The notes: generated by a model not told the origin, from the sequence alone. DNA of 64,000 nucleotides from Hahella sp. (GCA_028280065.1 JANQMN010000004.1:248001-312000); one strand, 5' to 3'; numbered from the stretch's first letter, positions 17,968 to 27,562 are shown. Program-made: numbers and translations.

Positions 17968-18225
17968 ATGCCTACTCCCGATTCAAGAAAGTGACCGCAT
18001 CCTTCAGCCAGACACACCATCCCCATTTTTGACATAACTTTAGCTTAGTTCACTAACCCATTGTTGCAAATTGAGAAAAGGGGAAAACGCGTAATTTCCC
18101 GAAGAACCGCCACAGAAGATTAAAATTTATCAAAGAAAGCCCGGGCTTTGGCTAATCTAGAGTAAAGTCCTGACGATATATGACGATGACTTAAATAACA
18201 GGCTTATCTGTTTGGAGCGCTTCTT
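17968..18225. promoter_or_regulatory. Divergent control region between the MSHA operon and pomAB
   Basis: This 258-bp non-coding region must carry the main promoter of the MSHA operon leftward and that of pomA rightward. Visible elements are a 14-bp perfect palindrome AAAGCCCGGGCTTT (18136-18149) and a sigma-28-like promoter (18163-18189). On the minus strand a TTGCAA hexamer (complement near 18065) is a possible -35, without a good -10. Confidence 0.6.
18163..18189 (+). promoter_or_regulatory. Sigma-28 (FliA)-type promoter of pomAB
   Basis: TAAAGTCC (18163-18170), 11 bases, GACGATGA (18182-18189): 12 of 16 positions match the enterobacterial sigma-28 consensus TAAAGTTT-N11-GCCGATAA with exact spacing. 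It ends 36 bases before the pomA ATG and fits a late flagellar gene. Confidence 0.65.
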
Positions 18226-19011
18226 ATGGATCTTTTGACTTGGCTGGGGTTGGTCGCCGGCATCGGAATCGTCTTGGGTGCGATCGCCAGCGGTTCCGCT
18301 TTGTTGGACTTCTTCAACCTGCCGGGTTTGATGATCGTCCTATGCGGCACCTTCGCGGTGACGCTAATTAAGTTTCGCTGGCGCAATCTGCAAACCAGCT
18401 TCTCCCTAGCATTCAAGACCGCCTTTACGGAGCCCTCCGAGAGCCCCTGGGACCTCTACGAAGAGATGAAGGAGGTCGCGGAAGTGGTGCGCCGCCAGGG
18501 CGTTATGGGGTTGGAAGATGTCGAAATCAGAAGTGCGTTCTTGCAGCGTGCCGTGGACCTCAGTATCGACGGACACCCACCGGAATTTCTCGAACAGGTC
18601 TTACTCGAGGATACCCAACAGGCAGTCGAACGTCTGCAAATTGCCGAAAAAGTATTTCGCGGTATCGGCGATTCGGCACCGGCGCTGGGAATGCTGGGCA
18701 CATTGGTCGGCCTGGTGCAGATGCTGAACAATATGTCAGATCCCGCCAGCATCGGCCCGGCGATGGCCGTGGCATTATTGACCACCTTCTACGGCGCTTT
18801 TATCGCCCAATTGGTCGCCCTGCCACTTGCGGAAAAACTGCAACAAAAAACCCTGGATGAAGCACGCAACCGGATGATCGTCATCAGCGGCGTGCTCAGC
18901 ATGCTCCAGGGCCTTAATCCAAGGGTACTGAAAGATATTCTGGCCTCTTACCTGCCGGACCTGGCACAGCTCTCCGACCTGCCGCTACGTCCTGCCCCGG
19001 AATCCGAATGA
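18226..19011 (+). CDS. pomA: Flagellar stator subunit A, PomA-like
   Basis: A 261-residue four-helix MotA/ExbB-family protein. Transmembrane segments lie at about 5-25, 33-50, 150-172 and 183-203. The segment GDSAPALGMLGTLVGLVQML ... DPASIGPAMAVALLTTFYGA closely follows the PomA consensus, including the Pro of helix 3. A cytoplasmic loop at 52-148 interacts with the rotor protein FliG. Length and wording suggest the PomA (often sodium-driven) branch rather than the 295-residue enterobacterial MotA; the ion is inferred. It is followed by pomB with an ATGA overlap. Confidence 0.88.
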   Translation: MDLLTWLGLVAGIGIVLGAIASGSALLDFFNLPGLMIVLCGTFAVTLIKFRWRNLQTSFSLAFKTAFTEPSESPWDLYEEMKEVAEVVRRQGVMGLEDVEIRSAFLQRAVDLSIDGHPPEFLEQVLLEDTQQAVERLQIAEKVFRGIGDSAPALGMLGTLVGLVQMLNNMSDPASIGPAMAVALLTTFYGAFIAQLVALPLAEKLQQKTLDEARNRMIVISGVLSMLQGLNPRVLKDILASYLPDLAQLSDLPLRPAPESE

Positions 19012-19865
19012 ACGGCAATCCCGGCAAGAAAAAGCCTTTCACACCGGTGCCGGCCGGCAGTCCCAGTTGGATCGTTACCTTCGCGGACTTAATGACGCTG
19101 CTTTTAACTTTCTTTATTTTACTATTGAGTTTCTCGAATCTGGATGTCGAAAAGTACCGCTCGATTGCCTACTCCATGAGTCAGGCCTTTGGCGTATCCT
19201 GGTCGCCACAAAGCCAGGTGGTTCCGGTGATCGTCGTGGCCGCCGAAAACACCGGCACCGAGTCGTCGATTATCGACGGTAATGCCCAAGGCTCTCCGGA
19301 AACAACTCCACCAACGGTAACCTTACTCAGGGAAACTGTAGAAGTCGCCAAACCGCCCTCCGTGGAGCAGAGTGAAAGGCGGTTAAGGGAAGAGGCATTG
19401 CGCCAGAATGACGATCTGGCCACCAATCTTATCGGCAGGCTTGAGCAGCAGGTGGCAGATGAGATTATTGATGTCACCTTTGATGACAAGGGAGTGGTGA
19501 TCTCTTTTACCGAACGGGCTTCTTTTTCATCCGGCAGCGTCGAACTCCGCGAATATATGAAACCGGTGTTGTTGAAAGTGGTCGATGAACTGGCGAAATG
19601 TACCGGAGACATTATGGTAAAGGGCCACACGGACGATCGCCCGATGGAATCCGGCCGCTTTCGGTCGAACTGGGATTTGTCGGCAGCCAGGGCAGTCAGC
19701 GTGGTCCACCAATTGGTTTTGGACGGCCGCCTGGATGCCTCCAGAGTGAGCGCTATCGGGCTCGCCGAAACCCAACCCCTGGTGCCGAATAATTCAGATG
19801 AAAACCGGACCAGGAACCGGCGCGTGGAAGTGCTCATAGAAAATGCTGACTGTAACTTTGGCTAA
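19008..19865 (+). CDS. pomB: Flagellar stator subunit B, PomB/MotB-like
   Basis: A 285-residue protein with one transmembrane helix SWIVTFADLMTLLLTFFILLLSFS; D27 is the conserved ion-carrying Asp. A plug/linker of about 100 residues precedes the OmpA-like peptidoglycan-binding domain (about 165-280) with the motif VKGHTDDRPMESGRFRSNWDLSAARA. It anchors the stator to the cell wall. ATGA overlap with pomA. Confidence 0.9.
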   Translation: MNGNPGKKKPFTPVPAGSPSWIVTFADLMTLLLTFFILLLSFSNLDVEKYRSIAYSMSQAFGVSWSPQSQVVPVIVVAAENTGTESSIIDGNAQGSPETTPPTVTLLRETVEVAKPPSVEQSERRLREEALRQNDDLATNLIGRLEQQVADEIIDVTFDDKGVVISFTERASFSSGSVELREYMKPVLLKVVDELAKCTGDIMVKGHTDDRPMESGRFRSNWDLSAARAVSVVHQLVLDGRLDASRVSAIGLAETQPLVPNNSDENRTRNRRVEVLIENADCNFG

Positions 19866-19918
19866 CCGCGCTTAAACCATTACAATCGGCTTTTTGCCAG
19901 GACCAGGAGAGTATTACT

Positions 19919-20227
19919 ATGAGCGGCCCTTCCCAACCCAAAGTCGTCGGCGAAGATTGGAGCGATGAACGGGTAAAAGGATTCCTAGATCTAACCTGTT
20001 ACGATGAAACCCATCCGGATTTCCATGTCCTGCGGGAATCCTACCAGCACATGCTGGCGCCGGATTTTGCAAGGCTGATCGGTTTTTTTGTCGCTGCTGG
20101 CCGGGATATCAATGCCCGAAGCAAAGACGGCGAAACGATTCTCGATCTGGTTCGCCAGCATGGCCGCAGTCAAGACTACATCAAAGCGCTGGAGGATGTC
20201 GGCGGAAAAAGTGCGGCTGAACTGTAG
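19919..20227 (+). CDS. PA4642 family protein
   Basis: A 102-residue soluble protein. VVGEDWSDERVKGFLDL at the N-terminus and DFARLIGFFVAAGRDINARSKDGETILDLV are the hallmarks of the PA4642 family, uncharacterised proteins common in pseudomonads and relatives. The second block resembles one ankyrin-type repeat. AGGAG lies eight bases before the ATG. Function is unknown. Confidence 0.8.
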   Translation: MSGPSQPKVVGEDWSDERVKGFLDLTCYDETHPDFHVLRESYQHMLAPDFARLIGFFVAAGRDINARSKDGETILDLVRQHGRSQDYIKALEDVGGKSAAEL

Positions 20228-20256
20228 GCTCTGTTGAGTTTTGGGCATAGAGCCTA
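20225..20256 (+). terminator. Hairpin after the PA4642-family gene
   Basis: TAGGCTCT (20225-20232, including the stop codon) pairs perfectly with AGAGCCTA (20249-20256) across a 16-base loop. No T-run follows, so termination is only possible. The rest of the 211-bp convergent gap shows a weaker AGCCT/AGGCT pair near 20380-20400 and nothing else. Confidence 0.3.
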
Positions 20257-20438
20257 AATAAATAAAAAGTGGAGCGGGAAAAAAAGAGACCTCCGAGGAA
20301 ACGTTCAATCCGATGATGTTTCTTACCGTTTCCTTGCTGTTCAATATGCCATTCTCCGGAGATGCCGGGCGTGGCAAGCAGCCTATCTGAAAAAAGGCTT
20401 TAGAAGTGGAAATAAATACCTGCGATCACTCGTGCCTG

Positions 20439-22868
20439 TTAACCAAATCCGAAACTCCGAAAATCAAAATCCAGGTGGCTCTCCGGCTGTTGGATGAAAT
20501 ACCCATGGAAGTAACGAATACCCATGTCCCAGAGGGCCGCAAATACCTTGGCGTCCTCAATCGTACCGGCCACTACTTGGGTCTTCGTCTCCTTCGCAAG
20601 CGCTACGATTTCCTCGATCCGCTGCTTACTTTCAGGCTCGTCTTTAAACGTATTGATCAGATGCTTATCCAGTTTGACAAAATTTGGCTGCAACGATTTG
20701 ATCAGTTCGATGCTGTGGGATGTTTCGCCGACCCGGTCCAATAGAAAGCCGATACCCACGGAGTTCAGGCGTTTGATCTCCTGGACGATGGTATCCTGTT
20801 TGCTGATGGCCCAGCTTTCGTCAACTTCCACCAATAGCCGAAAGCTTCCTTTAACTTTGGAGTTTCGCAGGGCATTGCCAAGGTAATTTACGATTTGACT
20901 GAGCCCGTAACTTACCGGTGACACTTTCAAGGCCAAATTGATTTCCTCGCGGTCCAGTCCCTGCAGATTACTCAGGGTTTCTATCGACTTCTGCACTACC
21001 CAGCGGTCCAGTTGCAACTGCAGTCGATTATCCTCGACAAAAGGCATGAATTGATTGGGCGTGAGCACCTTGCCGTTGCCGGTGTGCAATCTCAAGCGGC
21101 ATTCGAACAATTTTTCGGTGCGTTCCAAATTCACCACCGGTTGAAAAACCAGTTGGAAACTTTTCGACTCAATGGCTTGCTGCACGGCGTCGTCGAGGGA
21201 AAATTCCAGAGCTTCGGCAGGTATATCAAGATCCTTTTCCGGCCAAACCACTACCTCGCCCTTACCCCGTTTGCCGGCTTCCGCACAACCCTGTTCAGCA
21301 TCTGTGAGGCTTTGTTCAATACTGTTAACGCGCAGATCGATGCCGGTCATACCCACATTGATGTCGATATGAAGGGTTGTTTTTTTAAGCGCAAATTCGT
21401 GTTGCTGCACCAACGAAGCCAGGCGCTGGCCGAGTTCAATACCGACTTCTTGCGTCACCGGCTTGGTCAACACCAAATACAGATCGCCACGAAACTGGGT
21501 AATAAGATCGCCGCCGACCTGACTGGCCAGAAAGTGGCCCAGTTGCTCTTCCAATTGCGAGTAGGCCACCATGCCGAGCCGCTGTTTATGATAGTCCGCA
21601 TTCTGAATATCGATATACAGTAAAAAACGGCATGCTTGCTCGTCGCCGCCGACTTGAATCGCCGTTTCCAACTGGGCCAAAAAGTAGGACTTGGTGGAAA
21701 GTTTGGAGCCTGCCTGCGTGCGGCGAATAAGATCCAGTTTTGAACGGATGGTTTTGGACTGGGTAATGGTATCGCGCACATGTTGAAGTAACAGGGCATC
21801 ATCCACCGGCTTGGTCAGGAAGGCGTTACCGGTTATGCTGTACGCCCGTTGCTGAATATCCGGACTCTGTTCGGAGGAAAGGAATACTATGGGTATACCC
21901 ATGTAACGATCGTCCTGACGCAAAAGCTGGGCTAACTCAAGGCCATTGCAGTGGGGCATGTGATAATCCATGACGATCACATCGGGCGCAAAGGACTGTA
22001 ACTTTTCCAGGGTATTGACCGGGTCGGTAATCCAGGCAGTTTGATAGCCTGCCTCCCGCAATACCTGGCTATTATGTTGAGCAAGCAGCTCATCGTCGTC
22101 GATTATCAGCACCTGCTGAGAATGCTCGGCCTGCAGAGCGCTGTCGATAATACCGCGCAGCTTGGCCTCGTCCGCCGGCTTGGTGAGATAGCCCTGGCAA
22201 CCGACCCGCAGCGCCTTTAGGCGGGCCACCATATCGGTACGGGAAGAGATAAATACCACCGGCACTTTTTGCTTGGAAGTGCGCCTGATCACTTCAACCG
22301 CTGAGATCCCGGCGACTTTTCCCGTCGGATACACGACATCCAGGCAAGCCAGATCCGGATTCTTCTTTTCCACCGCTTCGAAAAAGTCTTCCAGCCGGTG
22401 AAATCCCGAAACTTCATAGCCCCAGGCGGCAACAACTTCCGCCAGATAATCGACCAATGCCCGATCGGAATCCACCAGAGCCACAGATTTCCGCCGGGTC
22501 GCAGGCGGCTGCTCCGCCACAGCGGTGGGACTTTCGACGACGGCCAGGGCGCCGACCAACTCTGCTACCTTGGCGGATATCTGCGCCTTCTCCTGGCTAT
22601 TCGGCGGCAGGCTCTTGGCTTGCAGGTTGCCAAGCAGCGTTTCCAACTCACGCGCCTCGATACTGACTTGGGGAAAACCAAACGTCTTACCGCTGCCCGC
22701 CAATTGATGGGCAAGCGCCGTCAGCTTATCCAACAGGGCTTCGCTCCAGTTGATCTGGCAGAGCTTGGACCAGCCCTGCTCGATCTTCTCAAGTTTTTGC
22801 GGCAACGTTTTTTCATACTGCTTACGCAGTTCTTCCAGCCGCGAATTTAGTTTGCTCGGTGCGTTCAT
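20439..22868 (-). CDS. HPt-REC-REC-degenerate GGDEF-degenerate EAL regulator
   Basis: An 809-residue cytoplasmic protein. HPt-like domain 15-110 with phospho-acceptor candidate H54 (AHQLAGSGKTFGF). REC1 about 128-245 (D177, K230) and REC2 about 252-370 (D301 in VIVMDYHMP, K353). The GGDEF-like domain (390-545) has RGDLY (460-464) at the signature, so cyclase activity is unlikely. The EAL-like domain (560-795) has ECRLR (589-593) at the signature, DRVG where DDFG is expected, and lacks the AEGVE glutamate, so phosphodiesterase activity is unlikely. It probably acts as a phosphorylation-controlled c-di-GMP receptor or protein-interaction hub, in the manner of FimX. It stands alone, divergent from the patatin gene. 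Confidence 0.85.
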   Translation of the reverse strand: MNAPSKLNSRLEELRKQYEKTLPQKLEKIEQGWSKLCQINWSEALLDKLTALAHQLAGSGKTFGFPQVSIEARELETLLGNLQAKSLPPNSQEKAQISAKVAELVGALAVVESPTAVAEQPPATRRKSVALVDSDRALVDYLAEVVAAWGYEVSGFHRLEDFFEAVEKKNPDLACLDVVYPTGKVAGISAVEVIRRTSKQKVPVVFISSRTDMVARLKALRVGCQGYLTKPADEAKLRGIIDSALQAEHSQQVLIIDDDELLAQHNSQVLREAGYQTAWITDPVNTLEKLQSFAPDVIVMDYHMPHCNGLELAQLLRQDDRYMGIPIVFLSSEQSPDIQQRAYSITGNAFLTKPVDDALLLQHVRDTITQSKTIRSKLDLIRRTQAGSKLSTKSYFLAQLETAIQVGGDEQACRFLLYIDIQNADYHKQRLGMVAYSQLEEQLGHFLASQVGGDLITQFRGDLYLVLTKPVTQEVGIELGQRLASLVQQHEFALKKTTLHIDINVGMTGIDLRVNSIEQSLTDAEQGCAEAGKRGKGEVVVWPEKDLDIPAEALEFSLDDAVQQAIESKSFQLVFQPVVNLERTEKLFECRLRLHTGNGKVLTPNQFMPFVEDNRLQLQLDRWVVQKSIETLSNLQGLDREEINLALKVSPVSYGLSQIVNYLGNALRNSKVKGSFRLLVEVDESWAISKQDTIVQEIKRLNSVGIGFLLDRVGETSHSIELIKSLQPNFVKLDKHLINTFKDEPESKQRIEEIVALAKETKTQVVAGTIEDAKVFAALWDMGIRYFHGYFIQQPESHLDFDFRSFGFG

Positions 22869-23044
22869 CGGATATTGCTGCAGTTTAAATTAGCGCCAGT
22901 TTGGCATATTTCCCCCGGCCCTGTCATTGCAGGCCAATTACCCTTTAACAATAGTTTGCAACTATAAAAACCAATAAGTTAGACCATCTTTTAGCCTGTT
23001 CGTTAATAGTATTAGCAAAAACGGATAAAATTTCCTTTTTTGCC

Positions 23045-23050
23045 TATAAT
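23045..23050 (+). promoter_or_regulatory. Candidate -10 box for the patatin-like gene
   Basis: A consensus TATAAT lies 39 bases before the ATG in an AT-rich divergent region of 220 bp. No good -35 hexamer is seen at the right distance, so activator help or a chance AT-rich match is possible. Confidence 0.4.
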
Positions 23051-23088
23051 GACATGAAATAATTTATAAATAGCGATGAGGTATTCCT

Positions 23089-24594
23089 ATGAAGCTGACT
23101 TCCCTGGAGAAGCTTGAAAAGAAGTTAAAACAGGCAAGTAGCTATGATGAATGGCGGGAGTTGGCCAGCCGTCATGACGAACTCTCCGGCATGGAGAAGT
23201 GGAAATCCAAAGAATCCAGCCGCCTATACGACAATGTTTCCATCCGGAAAAGGCTCGACCGATTACGCCATTTGCGACACGCTAACGATAATCATGGCTT
23301 GCTCTTCACGCTGAATGAAGGCATCCATGGCAATATGGGAGGCATGGGCCAACCCATGCTCTACGCCAAGGCAAAGATTGGCACCAAATATCTGGTGACC
23401 GAGTATATCGACGAAATCGTCGATTCCCTGTTGCATCTTGCCGATGTAGATGATCAGGAAATCCCCTTTGTGGACAAACTGGACTTCTTCCGCCGCGCCA
23501 GCCATTGCTTCGGCCGTTCGGCATTGATGTTGAGCGGGGGAGCCGCGCTTGGGAATTTTCACATAGGTGTGACCAAAACCCTGATCGATCAGGGTTTGCT
23601 GCCCAACATAATTTCCGGTTCCAGTGCCGGTTCCGTGATTGCCGGCGCTCTCGGCAGTCTTACGGACGACGAACTGCACCGGCTGTTTTCCCCGAAGAAC
23701 CTTTTGAAAGAAGCGAATCAGGAAGCCCACTGGTTTAACCGTTTGTTATTCGGCGGCAAGCATCACTTTCGGGTAAAAGACCTGGAAGACACTATCGCCC
23801 GGCTAATTCCCGACCTCACCTTCCAGGAAGCCTATGAAAAGACCGGCCGTCATATCAATATCACGGTGGCCCCGGCGGAACTGCACCAAACTTCCCGGTT
23901 ATTGAATGCGATCACTTCCCCGAATGTATTTATTCGCAAGGCCATCATGGCCTCCTGCGCTATTCCCGGCATATACCCGCCTGTCACCCTATTCGCGAAA
24001 AATGCCCGAGGCGCGTGCCAGCCCTATCTGCCTTCCCGTAAATGGGTCGACGGCTCGGTCAATGAAGATTTACCGGCAAAGCGCCTGGCCCGGCTGTATG
24101 GCGTCAATCACTACATCGCCAGCCAGACCAACCCATTGGTTCTGATGTTCATCAGCGACCCGAAACTGGATCACAGCATTCCTGCCTCCATGGTGCGCCT
24201 CGGTGCGCGGACACTGAAAGAGTCGGTGCGCATGTTGAACTCGTTTTCCCAACGCTCCTTATCCTACTGGCCGAGATTCAACCTGTTGATGAACATGTAC
24301 GCGTCAGTCGTGTCCCAAAGCTACACGGCCGATGTCAACATTTTTCCCGGTTACCGCATCTTCGATCCCACCAAGCTGTTGGTGCATCTATCCGAAAAGG
24401 AACTAATGGATATCATCCACGAAGGGGAAAGAGCGACTTGGCCAAAGGTGGATATGATCCGCATCTGCTCCAAAATCAGCCGCACGCTCGACCAGTTGCT
24501 GGAGGATATGGAAAACAAAGAAATGCGCAAACTGGTACAACAGCACCACAAAAAAATGACCCGCAACAGCGGGCTTGAAGAGTTAGAAACCTAG
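23089..24594 (+). CDS. Patatin-like phospholipase with DUF3336 domain
   Basis: A 501-residue protein. The N-terminal ~140 residues correspond to DUF3336. The patatin domain follows: oxyanion loop GGAALG at 150-155, nucleophile elbow GSSAG with S179, and catalytic Asp in WVDGSV (D321), the Ser-Asp dyad. No signal peptide. Relatives are the yeast Tgl lipases and bacterial DUF3336 patatins, which hydrolyse acylglycerols or phospholipids at membranes; the substrate here is unknown. It is a single-gene unit with its own promoter region. Confidence 0.88.
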   Translation: MKLTSLEKLEKKLKQASSYDEWRELASRHDELSGMEKWKSKESSRLYDNVSIRKRLDRLRHLRHANDNHGLLFTLNEGIHGNMGGMGQPMLYAKAKIGTKYLVTEYIDEIVDSLLHLADVDDQEIPFVDKLDFFRRASHCFGRSALMLSGGAALGNFHIGVTKTLIDQGLLPNIISGSSAGSVIAGALGSLTDDELHRLFSPKNLLKEANQEAHWFNRLLFGGKHHFRVKDLEDTIARLIPDLTFQEAYEKTGRHINITVAPAELHQTSRLLNAITSPNVFIRKAIMASCAIPGIYPPVTLFAKNARGACQPYLPSRKWVDGSVNEDLPAKRLARLYGVNHYIASQTNPLVLMFISDPKLDHSIPASMVRLGARTLKESVRMLNSFSQRSLSYWPRFNLLMNMYASVVSQSYTADVNIFPGYRIFDPTKLLVHLSEKELMDIIHEGERATWPKVDMIRICSKISRTLDQLLEDMENKEMRKLVQQHHKKMTRNSGLEELET

Positions 24595-24693
24595 CCAGGC
24601 ATAACAGCCTGTCAGCCCGGCCGGTTAGGAAGACGTGTCAGGTCAATCCGCTAGGTCATTCAGGATGGCCGGCATTAAGTCGATGCATGCCGG

Positions 24694-26370
24694 TTACACA
24701 TTAAACTGGCGCATCTGCGTCAACAGGTTTTCGCCTTCGGTTGCCATGGATTCCGCAGATGCATTGTTTTGCTGGGCTAAATCAGCCGCTTCGTTGGCCG
24801 CCTCGGCGATGCGCTGAATCTGCTGATTGATGTCTTCGACAACACTGCTCTGTTCCGTGGCCGCCGTGGCAATCATATGATTACGGTCAGACATCTTTTC
24901 GATATCCTGCACCACCAGGCTTAGGACATCTTTGGCTTCGTTACTGTATTCGACGGAAGTTCCGCTGGCTTCCAGCCCTTCACTGAATAACGCGACCGCC
25001 TGATTGGACTCATCCACCAATCTATTGATTTTGCTTTGAATTTCTCCGGTACTTTCGGCGGTTCGAGAAGCGAGGTTACGCACTTCATCGGCGACTACAG
25101 CAAATCCCCGTCCCTGTTCGCCGGCCCTGGCGGCTTCGATCGCAGCATTTAAGGCAAGCAGGTTGGTTTGTTCGGCAATTCCGCCGATCACATCCAGAAT
25201 ACTGCCGATTTCTCCAACGCTGTTTTCCAAGGACTGCATTTTTTCGTGGGCACTATGCAGCTTGTCTGCAAGACTGGTAACGGTATCGGACGCCTGGTCG
25301 ACTTTGCCCGATGCCTGTTGAATCTGGTCGCTGGCATTCACCGTGGCAACCGCCGCTTCCTCGGTATTGGAGGATACTTCTGCTGCGGTGGCCGACAATT
25401 CGTTGACCGCCGTCGCCACCATATCCATCGACTCCCGTTGAATCCCGATCGTATCGTTTACCTGATGTGCCCGGTCCGAGGTTTCCGAGGTCGACTTAGT
25501 GATACGCTCGGCAGTCTCAAGAATACTCCGTACCAGATTTTGCAACGCTTCCAGGAAATTATTGAACTTGGCGGCAAGATCCGCCAGTTCATCTTTGCCC
25601 TTCACCCGTATGCGCTGAGTCAGGTCCCCGCCACCGGCGGCGATTTCTTCTATCGAGCGGCTGATGACTTCCAGCGGTTTGATAATAGACTGGGTCATCA
25701 TCAAACCAAGCGAGATAACGATAACCGCAATCACGGCTGCGGTGGCCAGGGCGATGCCGACGCTGGTATTTACCTTATCGCTGGATGAAGCTTCCAGTGC
25801 GGAAATCGCCGCTTCCATATCGTCCAGGTCAAGGCTGGTACCGAGAATAATGTTCCAGTTATCCAGCCAGATCGCCTTTGAGAGCCGCGGCACAAGTTTC
25901 CCTTCATCATTCTGCCAATAAGACATCTGGAAACCGTCGCCGGTTTGCGCGGAAGCTATTAGTAGCTGTAGCCACTTATCGCCATTGGCATCGGACTGCA
26001 TCAGATAATTTTCTTTCAGACCGTCAATCTGCTGGCCGTTAAAGACCAGAACGCCATCCGGATGGTAGCCGAAGAATGTGTTGCCGCCCTGGAAATTCAC
26101 TTGCTTTAGCTGCTCGAACGCCAGTTGCTGCCCCATCTTGGTTTTTCCCATGGCACTTTCATAATTTTGCTTAATCTGGGAAAAAACCAGATCGGACGCC
26201 GTTTCCAACTGGTTCTTCTTGGATTGCAGAACCGTATCGGCCAACGTGGTGGTACTGAACTCCGACAACGATAAAAACTGTGAGCGAGTAAGAAAGGTCA
26301 AGCTTGTCGCAATTACCAATATCGGCAATACCGACAGCATCAGTAGTTTGTTGCGAATGGTGATGCTCAT
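24694..26370 (-). CDS. Methyl-accepting chemotaxis protein with single Cache domain
   Basis: A 558-residue receptor. ATG at 26370 is chosen because AAGGAG lies six bases upstream; a start five codons earlier has no site. TM1 about 9-29, periplasmic sCache-like domain about 45-190 ([14 protein letters not shown] ... [14 protein letters not shown]), TM2 about 203-225, HAMP about 225-280, then the signalling domain with the conserved hairpin tip ([20 protein letters not shown]). sCache receptors often sense small carboxylates, which cannot be told here. No CheB/CheR tail pentapeptide. Confidence 0.9.
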   Translation of the reverse strand: MSITIRNKLLMLSVLPILVIATSLTFLTRSQFLSLSEFSTTTLADTVLQSKKNQLETASDLVFSQIKQNYESAMGKTKMGQQLAFEQLKQVNFQGGNTFFGYHPDGVLVFNGQQIDGLKENYLMQSDANGDKWLQLLIASAQTGDGFQMSYWQNDEGKLVPRLSKAIWLDNWNIILGTSLDLDDMEAAISALEASSSDKVNTSVGIALATAAVIAVIVISLGLMMTQSIIKPLEVISRSIEEIAAGGGDLTQRIRVKGKDELADLAAKFNNFLEALQNLVRSILETAERITKSTSETSDRAHQVNDTIGIQRESMDMVATAVNELSATAAEVSSNTEEAAVATVNASDQIQQASGKVDQASDTVTSLADKLHSAHEKMQSLENSVGEIGSILDVIGGIAEQTNLLALNAAIEAARAGEQGRGFAVVADEVRNLASRTAESTGEIQSKINRLVDESNQAVALFSEGLEASGTSVEYSNEAKDVLSLVVQDIEKMSDRNHMIATAATEQSSVVEDINQQIQRIAEAANEAADLAQQNNASAESMATEGENLLTQMRQFNV

Positions 26371-26683
26371 TAAGGACTCCTTCAACAGAAACTACAGCCC
26401 TGGTTCAACATGTTGTTCTCATCCGGAAAGGCTAATTTCTGAAGAACAACCACCACAGCGCATGGATGCTGGTTCAGGATAAAAACTTAGATAGTAACGC
26501 CTACCTGTTTTAACGTTACGAGTGGGCTATTTAATAAGTGTAGACGAATTCCTGTAAATTTCTTTGCTACCCAATGTCACATAATATTCGATAAATTCGA
26601 ATATTTTTCCCGTTTTATCCTTATTTTATTTCTCAAATATAGAAAATATTATAAACCCATCAACTGAGCAATAGGAGGCCCAC
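26371..26683. other. Divergent AT-rich intergenic region
   Basis: This 313-bp stretch between the chemoreceptor and doxX holds no supportable gene. It becomes strongly AT-rich over its last 120 bases, contains the inverted repeat at 26583-26605, and ends with the AGGAGG ribosome site of the doxX-like gene. Confidence 0.6.
26583..26605. repeat. Inverted repeat upstream of the DoxX-like gene
   Basis: AATATTCG (26583-26590) and CGAATATT (26598-26605) are perfect inverted 8-mers around a 7-bp spacer, about 80 bp before the start codon. The size and symmetry fit an operator for a dimeric regulator; AT-rich chance pairing is the alternative. Confidence 0.35.
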
Positions 26684-27079
26684 ATGAACAATTATCTATC
26701 GAACCCTATTTTTATCCTGATCGGCAGAATTCTTCTGGCACTGATTTTTGTAATGTCCGGATTCGGCAAAATATTTGCCTATGCAGGCACCCAGCAGTAT
26801 ATGGAAGCCTTTGGCATTCCCGGCATGCTGTTACCGCTGGTGATCCTGGCGGAGGTCGGCTTGGGCCTGGCTATAATCATCGGTTTTCAAACCAGACTGG
26901 CAGCCTTTTTGTTAGCAGGATTTGCCGTCACTAGCGGATTTATTTTTCACTTTGATCCAGCGGATCAGATGCAAACCATCATGCTGACCAAGAATCTGGC
27001 GATCGCAGGAGGCTTTTTTGCGCTAATGGTCGCGGGCGCTGGCCCATTGAGTGTAGATTCGCGCAGGGCGACGGAATAA
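26684..27079 (+). CDS. DoxX family membrane protein
   Basis: A 131-residue protein with four hydrophobic helices (about 10-30, 45-66, 70-90, 102-122). The opening RILLALIFVMSGFGKIFAYAG and the TRLAAFLLAGFAVTSGFIFHF segment are typical of DoxX proteins. Some relatives take part in quinone- or thiol-linked redox balance; the role here is not determined. AGGAGG precedes the ATG. Convergent with the GNAT gene, nine bases apart. Confidence 0.85.
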   Translation: MNNYLSNPIFILIGRILLALIFVMSGFGKIFAYAGTQQYMEAFGIPGMLLPLVILAEVGLGLAIIIGFQTRLAAFLLAGFAVTSGFIFHFDPADQMQTIMLTKNLAIAGGFFALMVAGAGPLSVDSRRATE

Positions 27080-27088
27080 AAAGCAACA

Positions 27089-27562
27089 TTATTGATTCAA
27101 TCTCTCGGCATAAATGCCGGGAGATGAGTCAGGAATGGCAAACGCCGATACCAGTTTCTGGTAAAACGGCAGCGCTTCCGGAGCAACGCTGCCGATGATT
27201 GCATAGCCATAGCCCAGCTCCCACATTGACCATAGCGCCTTCAACGCAAGTGCCGAACCCACCTGTTGCTTCCTGTAGCTCTCGGCAATTCCCAAAGGGC
27301 CGAAGAAGTTTTTCGCCGTCACTTCATAGCAAACGAAGCCGATAATCTGCCTGTGCCGGAGGGCAATAAAGCAGGTTACCGGCGAATGAAAGGCACAGTC
27401 CGCTTCGGAACGCCAACTTGGGGAAAAATTCATCTCGATCCAGTCCAGTACCTGATGTTTTTCGTAAGCAAGCGGACGGCGTATGTGAATTTCCCGAGCC
27501 GTTAAACTCTCCAACAGAGAGGCAACGGGCGGAAGTTGGTAGAGCTTGACCAAGCAATCCAT
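27089..27562 (-). CDS. GNAT-family N-acetyltransferase
   Basis: A 157-residue GNAT protein. The acetyl-CoA loop region reads FGPLGIAESYRKQQVGSALALKAL, the motif A pattern (V..xxRxxGxGxxL) with Gln-Gln-Val-Gly replacing the usual second RxxG. Late strands contain YAIIGSVAPEALPFYQKL. The substrate is unknown. It is transcribed away from hypB, with 90 bp between their starts. Confidence 0.75.
   Translation of the reverse strand: MDCLVKLYQLPPVASLLESLTAREIHIRRPLAYEKHQVLDWIEMNFSPSWRSEADCAFHSPVTCFIALRHRQIIGFVCYEVTAKNFFGPLGIAESYRKQQVGSALALKALWSMWELGYGYAIIGSVAPEALPFYQKLVSAFAIPDSSPGIYAERLNQ

Noticed and set aside
21012-21623. Plus-strand open frame of 203 codons opposite the HPt-REC protein
   Set aside because: Shadow of the GGDEF/EAL region on the other strand; composition follows the sense gene's codons.
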